A stretch of 64,000 nt of DNA, from NCBI RefSeq assembly GCF_000949425.1, contig NZ_CP010976.1, positions 930,001 through 994,000 of the forward strand, given 5' to 3'. Positions 60,728-64,000 of the stretch are shown piece by piece. Numbering within the stretch: the stretch's first letter is position 1; every line of letters begins with the position of its first letter. The notes beneath the pieces were generated by a model. It saw only the letters and a list, made by a program, of their open reading frames with translations. It did no database searches and was not told the origin of the DNA. The DNA is from Paenibacillus sp. IHBB 10380. Its GTDB lineage: Bacteria; Bacillota; Bacilli; Paenibacillales; Paenibacillaceae. The position numbers and the translations under genes were made by a program.

Positions 60728-61576
60728 ATGACAGAAGAACAAGGTCGGTGTGATCTACATACACATACACAAGCATCGGACGGGATGCAGCCACCAGCTG
60801 ATAATGTTAGGTTGGCGAAAGAAAAGGGACTCTCTGCGATTGCTATTACGGATCATGACACAGTTGCAGGAATTGCAGAAGCTTTAGAAGCGGGGAAGAA
60901 ATATGGTGTGTCTGTGATCCCTGGTGTTGAAATTAGCACCCGAGCAGAGGGGAAAGACATTCATGTGTTAGGTTACTATGTTGACTATCTAGACGAAACG
61001 TTCCTCAAGAGATTAGCTGAGCTCCGAGAAACCCGTCAACTTCGCAATGGTAAAATTCTGAAGCGTCTTCAGGAGCTGGGTATCGCTATAACCTTGGATG
61101 AGGTTGTGCTTGGATTAGGGCGTGAACTGAAACCCGATGAAAGCGTGGGTAGGCCTCATATTGCCGATGTTCTAGTTCAGAAAGGATATGCAACGGATAT
61201 GCGCGATGCATTTGATCGCTACTTAGCCGAGGGAGCAGCAGCTTTTGTGTCTGAGCCACGAATTTCGCCTGAGGATGCATGTATATGGATTCGTGAAGCT
61301 GGAGGTGCACCTGTTCTTGCCCATCCTGGATTGTATAAGGATGATGGCTTAGTTAGACAGATTATTAAGAGTGCGAAGCCGGTAGGCATTGAAGTGTATC
61401 ACTCAGATCATGGGGCTGAAGAGGAAGTGCGTTATCTTGCCCTAGCAGAGGAATGGGGGCTTGTTGTGACTGCGGGCTCAGATTATCATGGGGCCAGACA
61501 AGGCGTCGTCTTTCATGGAGATATCGGTAGTGTAACCATCTCTGTAAATGTACTGGGACAACTTCAAGGCCACTAG
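60728..61576 (+). CDS. PHP-domain phosphoesterase (YciV/RNase AM-like)
   Basis: The 282-residue metal hydrolase has all PHP motifs: CDLHTHTQASDGMQPPADNV (metal His pair), ITDHDTVAGI, GVEISTRAEGKDIHVLGYYV, GRPHIADVLVQKGY, PVLAHPGL and TAGSDYHGARQ. It matches the TrpH/YciV group, shown in E. coli to be a 5'-3' exonuclease on short RNA and 3',5'-bisphosphates. GGGGTG lies before ATG. A terminator follows. Confidence 0.9.
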   Translation: MTEEQGRCDLHTHTQASDGMQPPADNVRLAKEKGLSAIAITDHDTVAGIAEALEAGKKYGVSVIPGVEISTRAEGKDIHVLGYYVDYLDETFLKRLAELRETRQLRNGKILKRLQELGIAITLDEVVLGLGRELKPDESVGRPHIADVLVQKGYATDMRDAFDRYLAEGAAAFVSEPRISPEDACIWIREAGGAPVLAHPGLYKDDGLVRQIIKSAKPVGIEVYHSDHGAEEEVRYLALAEEWGLVVTAGSDYHGARQGVVFHGDIGSVTISVNVLGQLQGH

Positions 61577-61618
61577 GTGGTATTAGTGTAAGGATAATAA
61601 GAACGATATTAGCATAAA

Positions 61619-61667
61619 AGAAGCTCTAAGGAGGCGTTCAAGTTGACCGCCCTTAGAGCTTCTTTTT
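61619..61667. terminator. Bidirectional terminator
   Basis: GAAGCTCTAAGG and CCTTAGAGCTTC enclose a GGCG/CGCC stem, followed by TTTTT, between convergent genes. Confidence 0.83.
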
Positions 61668-63411
61668 AATTTTTGATGACGCTAGGAAGACGCTTGATTA
61701 GCTCTTCATCGGGTGTAATGAATAAAGTTTTCTGGTGATCGTAGATCACAAATCCAGGCTTGGATCCACTTGGCTTACGTACGTGACGGATGAGTGTTGA
61801 ATCGACAGGCACGCTGCTTGATTCTTTGGCTTGACTGTAATAAGCAGCGAGCTGTGCAGCTTCTTCGAGTGTTGCTTCTCCAAACTCATTGCTCCGAATG
61901 ACGACATGTGATCCCGGGATGTCTTTCGTATGGAGCCAAGTATCATTCGGACCAGCAAGTTTGTTCGTAACATACTCATTTTGCAAGTTGTTCTTGCCGA
62001 CGTAAATATCGATGCCTTCTGAAGAAGTGTATACATGTAAGGTTGGCTTGTCGGTTTTCTTCTTCTTTTTATGTGTTTTCTTGCTGCGATCTCGTAAGTA
62101 TCCTTGTTGTATTAATTCCTCACGAATTTCTTCAATATCGTTCATCGAGGCAAAAGATAATTGCTGAAGCAGCTCATCCATGTAACGAATTTCCTCACGT
62201 GTCTTATCCAATTGTTCTCCGATAACGATAAGGCTATTTTTGTATTTGCTATATTTTTTGAAGTAGCGTTGTGCGTTATCTGATGGACCCAATAGAGGAT
62301 CTAGTGGAACCGTTATTATGGCTTGCTCTTCATCATAAAAGTTGGATAACTGGGCAGATTTATCACCTTTATTCATTGTGTGAAGTGAGGCAAAGATCAG
62401 CTCACCCCAAATGCGGTATTGGTCGGCATCTCCTGCATCCGTTAAGTCCTCATTGAGATGATCTAATTTCTTAATATTTTTAGAACGTTCATTGTGGAGG
62501 AATCGGAGTAAGTCACTGACCTTTTGTTTGACCGTGTCTCGTTCGGCCTTTTCTCCGTAATAATCTTCCATACAGTCACTGATGGAATCGTAGGTTTTGT
62601 ATTCATCTCCCAATAGTGCAAGAGGAACTGCAGAGAACACCATTTTTCCCTTGGCATTGGCTCCCATAACCGGTTTAAATTCGTGGTTCTTCACGTGTTC
62701 CATCACACGCGAGAATGCATGCCATAGTTTAAGTGGGGCGTTATATTGTTCAGCAACCTCTTCCTTCTCTGCTCGCAAGACAATGTCTTGGGCAATCAGG
62801 GGGCTTAATCCACTGAAAGAATCAACAATCCAGGAGATGGGTTCTTGTTCACCCTCTGTGTAAGCTGTAATGAAAGAATCTTTATCGATCTCTAGCGGAT
62901 TTAGCTTGTTCTGCTTAGGGGGTTCTGTATAAGCTACACCCGGCATCACGATGCGGTAACTGCTGATGGCTGGCGTCACATGGTGAATACCATCTAATAT
63001 GTTACCCGTAATGGAATCCATCAGAATAATGTTACTATGACGTCCCATAAGTTCAATGATAATTTTTTTCAAAGATACATCACCGAGCTCGTCACGCTGA
63101 CGAATGGTTATATGAATAATTCGTTCCATACCCACCTGCTCAATTTCTTCAATAGTACCACTTTCACAGTGCTTCCGCATAAGCATGCAGAACATGGGAG
63201 CTACCTGAGGATTAAGAAAGCTTCTCTCTGTTAGCTGAACACGAGGATAGGTTGGATTGACGGAGAGGAGTAGCTTAGCATTTCCTTCCCTTGACCGTAT
63301 GTTGAAGAGAATATCGTGATTATTCGGTTGATATATTTTATTGATTCGGGCGCCTTTGTATGGCTGAAGTTGTTGCACAATAGCCCTCGTTACTATACCG
63401 TCTAATGCCAT
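61666..63411 (-). CDS. rqcH: RqcH/NEMF-type ribosome rescue factor (YloA)
   Basis: The 581-residue cytoplasmic protein has an NFACT-N domain (ALDGIVTRAIVQQLQPYKGA, MFCMLMRKHCESGTIEEIEQ), helix-hairpin and coiled-coil middle regions (about 200-440) and the NFACT-R domain (THKKKKKTDKPTLHVYTSSE, NDTWLHTKDIPGSHVVIRSN). RqcH binds obstructed 50S subunits and adds C-terminal alanine tails. Formerly annotated as fibronectin-binding protein. It lies beside yloB as in Bacillus. The start ATG 63411 has GGGAGA upstream. Confidence 0.92.
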   Translation of the reverse strand: MALDGIVTRAIVQQLQPYKGARINKIYQPNNHDILFNIRSREGNAKLLLSVNPTYPRVQLTERSFLNPQVAPMFCMLMRKHCESGTIEEIEQVGMERIIHITIRQRDELGDVSLKKIIIELMGRHSNIILMDSITGNILDGIHHVTPAISSYRIVMPGVAYTEPPKQNKLNPLEIDKDSFITAYTEGEQEPISWIVDSFSGLSPLIAQDIVLRAEKEEVAEQYNAPLKLWHAFSRVMEHVKNHEFKPVMGANAKGKMVFSAVPLALLGDEYKTYDSISDCMEDYYGEKAERDTVKQKVSDLLRFLHNERSKNIKKLDHLNEDLTDAGDADQYRIWGELIFASLHTMNKGDKSAQLSNFYDEEQAIITVPLDPLLGPSDNAQRYFKKYSKYKNSLIVIGEQLDKTREEIRYMDELLQQLSFASMNDIEEIREELIQQGYLRDRSKKTHKKKKKTDKPTLHVYTSSEGIDIYVGKNNLQNEYVTNKLAGPNDTWLHTKDIPGSHVVIRSNEFGEATLEEAAQLAAYYSQAKESSSVPVDSTLIRHVRKPSGSKPGFVIYDHQKTLFITPDEELIKRLPSVIKN

Positions 63412-63671
63412 GTTACATATCTCCCATCGATTATGTTTGAGTACAAATCTAATTACATTATGTCATTTACATGTTATTAAATCCCGTTAATTATAGGATT
63501 TCGTGATAAGCTGTGTAGCCTTGTATCCTCTATGATGCCATAGTTCGGTCAAAAACTTAAGAGGTGTCTCTGTGATATTTTAACACCTGTCCGAATATGA
63601 ATACGATATACAAGGTGGAAAAGCTGTTATGTCGCCGAAACTGCGAAAGAGACCGGGAGGGAACGGGAAGC

Positions 63672-64000
63672 ATGGAATTAAAAAAATGGCATCAGATGCG
63701 TGCGGAAGAATTGCAGGATATGTTAGGTGTTCAACCGCAACAGGGCCTTACAGAAGAAGATGTGGAACGAGTCAGAAAGAAGAATGGATGGAATGAATTA
63801 ACCGAAGCTAAACGGATATCGCCCATTATCCTGTTCTTGAATCAATTTAAAGATTTCATGGTATTGGTATTAATGGGGGCGACTCTTCTATCGGGAATGC
63901 TAGGTGAGTATTTGGATGCCATCACGATCATTGCCATTATTCTCTTAAATGGAATTCTAGGATTTGTCCAGGAGTTCCGAGCAGAACGTTCATTGCTTGC
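63672..64000 (+). CDS. yloB: Calcium-transporting P-type ATPase, N-terminal part
   Basis: The first 109 codons are in the window: the cation ATPase N-terminal domain (KKWHQMRAEELQDMLGVQPQ, TEEDVERVRKKNGWNELTEA) and the first helices (FMVLVLMGATLLSGMLG, TIIAIILLNGILGFVQEFRA, ERSL). This fits YloB-type Ca2+ pumps. The catalytic DKTGT lies beyond the window end. GGGAGGG and GGGAAG precede ATG 63672. It is divergent from rqcH; the gap of 260 bases holds no other gene. Confidence 0.88.
   Translation, partial: MELKKWHQMRAEELQDMLGVQPQQGLTEEDVERVRKKNGWNELTEAKRISPIILFLNQFKDFMVLVLMGATLLSGMLGEYLDAITIIAIILLNGILGFVQEFRAERSLL

Noticed and set aside
1..64000. CRISPR array
   Set aside because: No regularly spaced direct repeats with unique spacers are seen; the repeats present are scattered between genes.

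Overview
The window looks like a chromosome segment of a spore-forming Gram-positive of the Paenibacillus/Bacillales type. Signs of this are AGGAGG-type ribosome binding sites, frequent TTG and GTG starts, a bacillithiol-system protein (YtxJ), CcpA, YlaN, YlbF/YlbG, YloA (RqcH)/YloB neighbours, a YjcZ-type coat peptide and a GAF-GGDEF protein beside rpsD. Base composition is visibly richer in A+T in the first 15 kb than in the rest.

Region 1 (about 1-9 kb) is an accessory patchwork of single genes: a type B chloramphenicol acetyltransferase with a translational attenuator, an ATP-grasp protein, a His-rich peptide, a YjcZ peptide with a decayed copy, a glycine-zipper protein, an SOS-like HTH pair, a lipoprotein and small hypotheticals. 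They are separated by recurring short repeats. On the left the genes and the repeats point right; from about 7 to 8.5 kb both point left. Several genes carry one repeat type (TTAAGCTAACGGGCAG) on the 5' side and another (CTAACGGGACACGATAG, usually with a GACCACA/TGTGGTC hairpin) on the 3' side, so the region reads like an array of cassettes.

Region 2 (about 9-15.6 kb) is a decayed phage-like element: a truncated terminase small subunit, three tRNA relics, small phage-style genes, a DinD/BRO-type protein and an intact tyrosine integrase. GGCACCA repeats lie at both edges, and it abuts an intact tRNA-Val(GAC).

Region 3 (about 15.6-64 kb) is ordinary core genome. It holds polyamine synthesis (speA), 6-phosphogluconate dehydrogenase, shikimate enzymes (aroK, aroA), a sugar PTS permease with Enzyme I, and the carbon control block ytxJ-ccpA-mtnN-acuA-acsA with a catabolite-responsive element in front of acsA. 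It continues with a large class A PBP with fibronectin III domains, rpsD with an autoregulatory-type leader, a DgcP-like diguanylate cyclase, an M29 aminopeptidase, an HPr-like protein lacking the catalytic His, ylaN, a Ca2+/H+ antiporter, an Asp23 protein, ftsW, a YugN protein and an M20 hydrolase. Next come an XPB-type helicase with its separately encoded partner, ylbF-ylbG, one IS256-family insertion with a clean 8-bp target duplication, a LysR regulator, a PHP phosphoesterase, rqcH and the start of a Ca2+ P-type ATPase cut by the window end.

The most noteworthy observations are the cassette-like repeat architecture, the catB leader/attenuator, acuA that seems to begin at ATC, the His-less HPr homologue, and the split XPB/helicase-associated pair.
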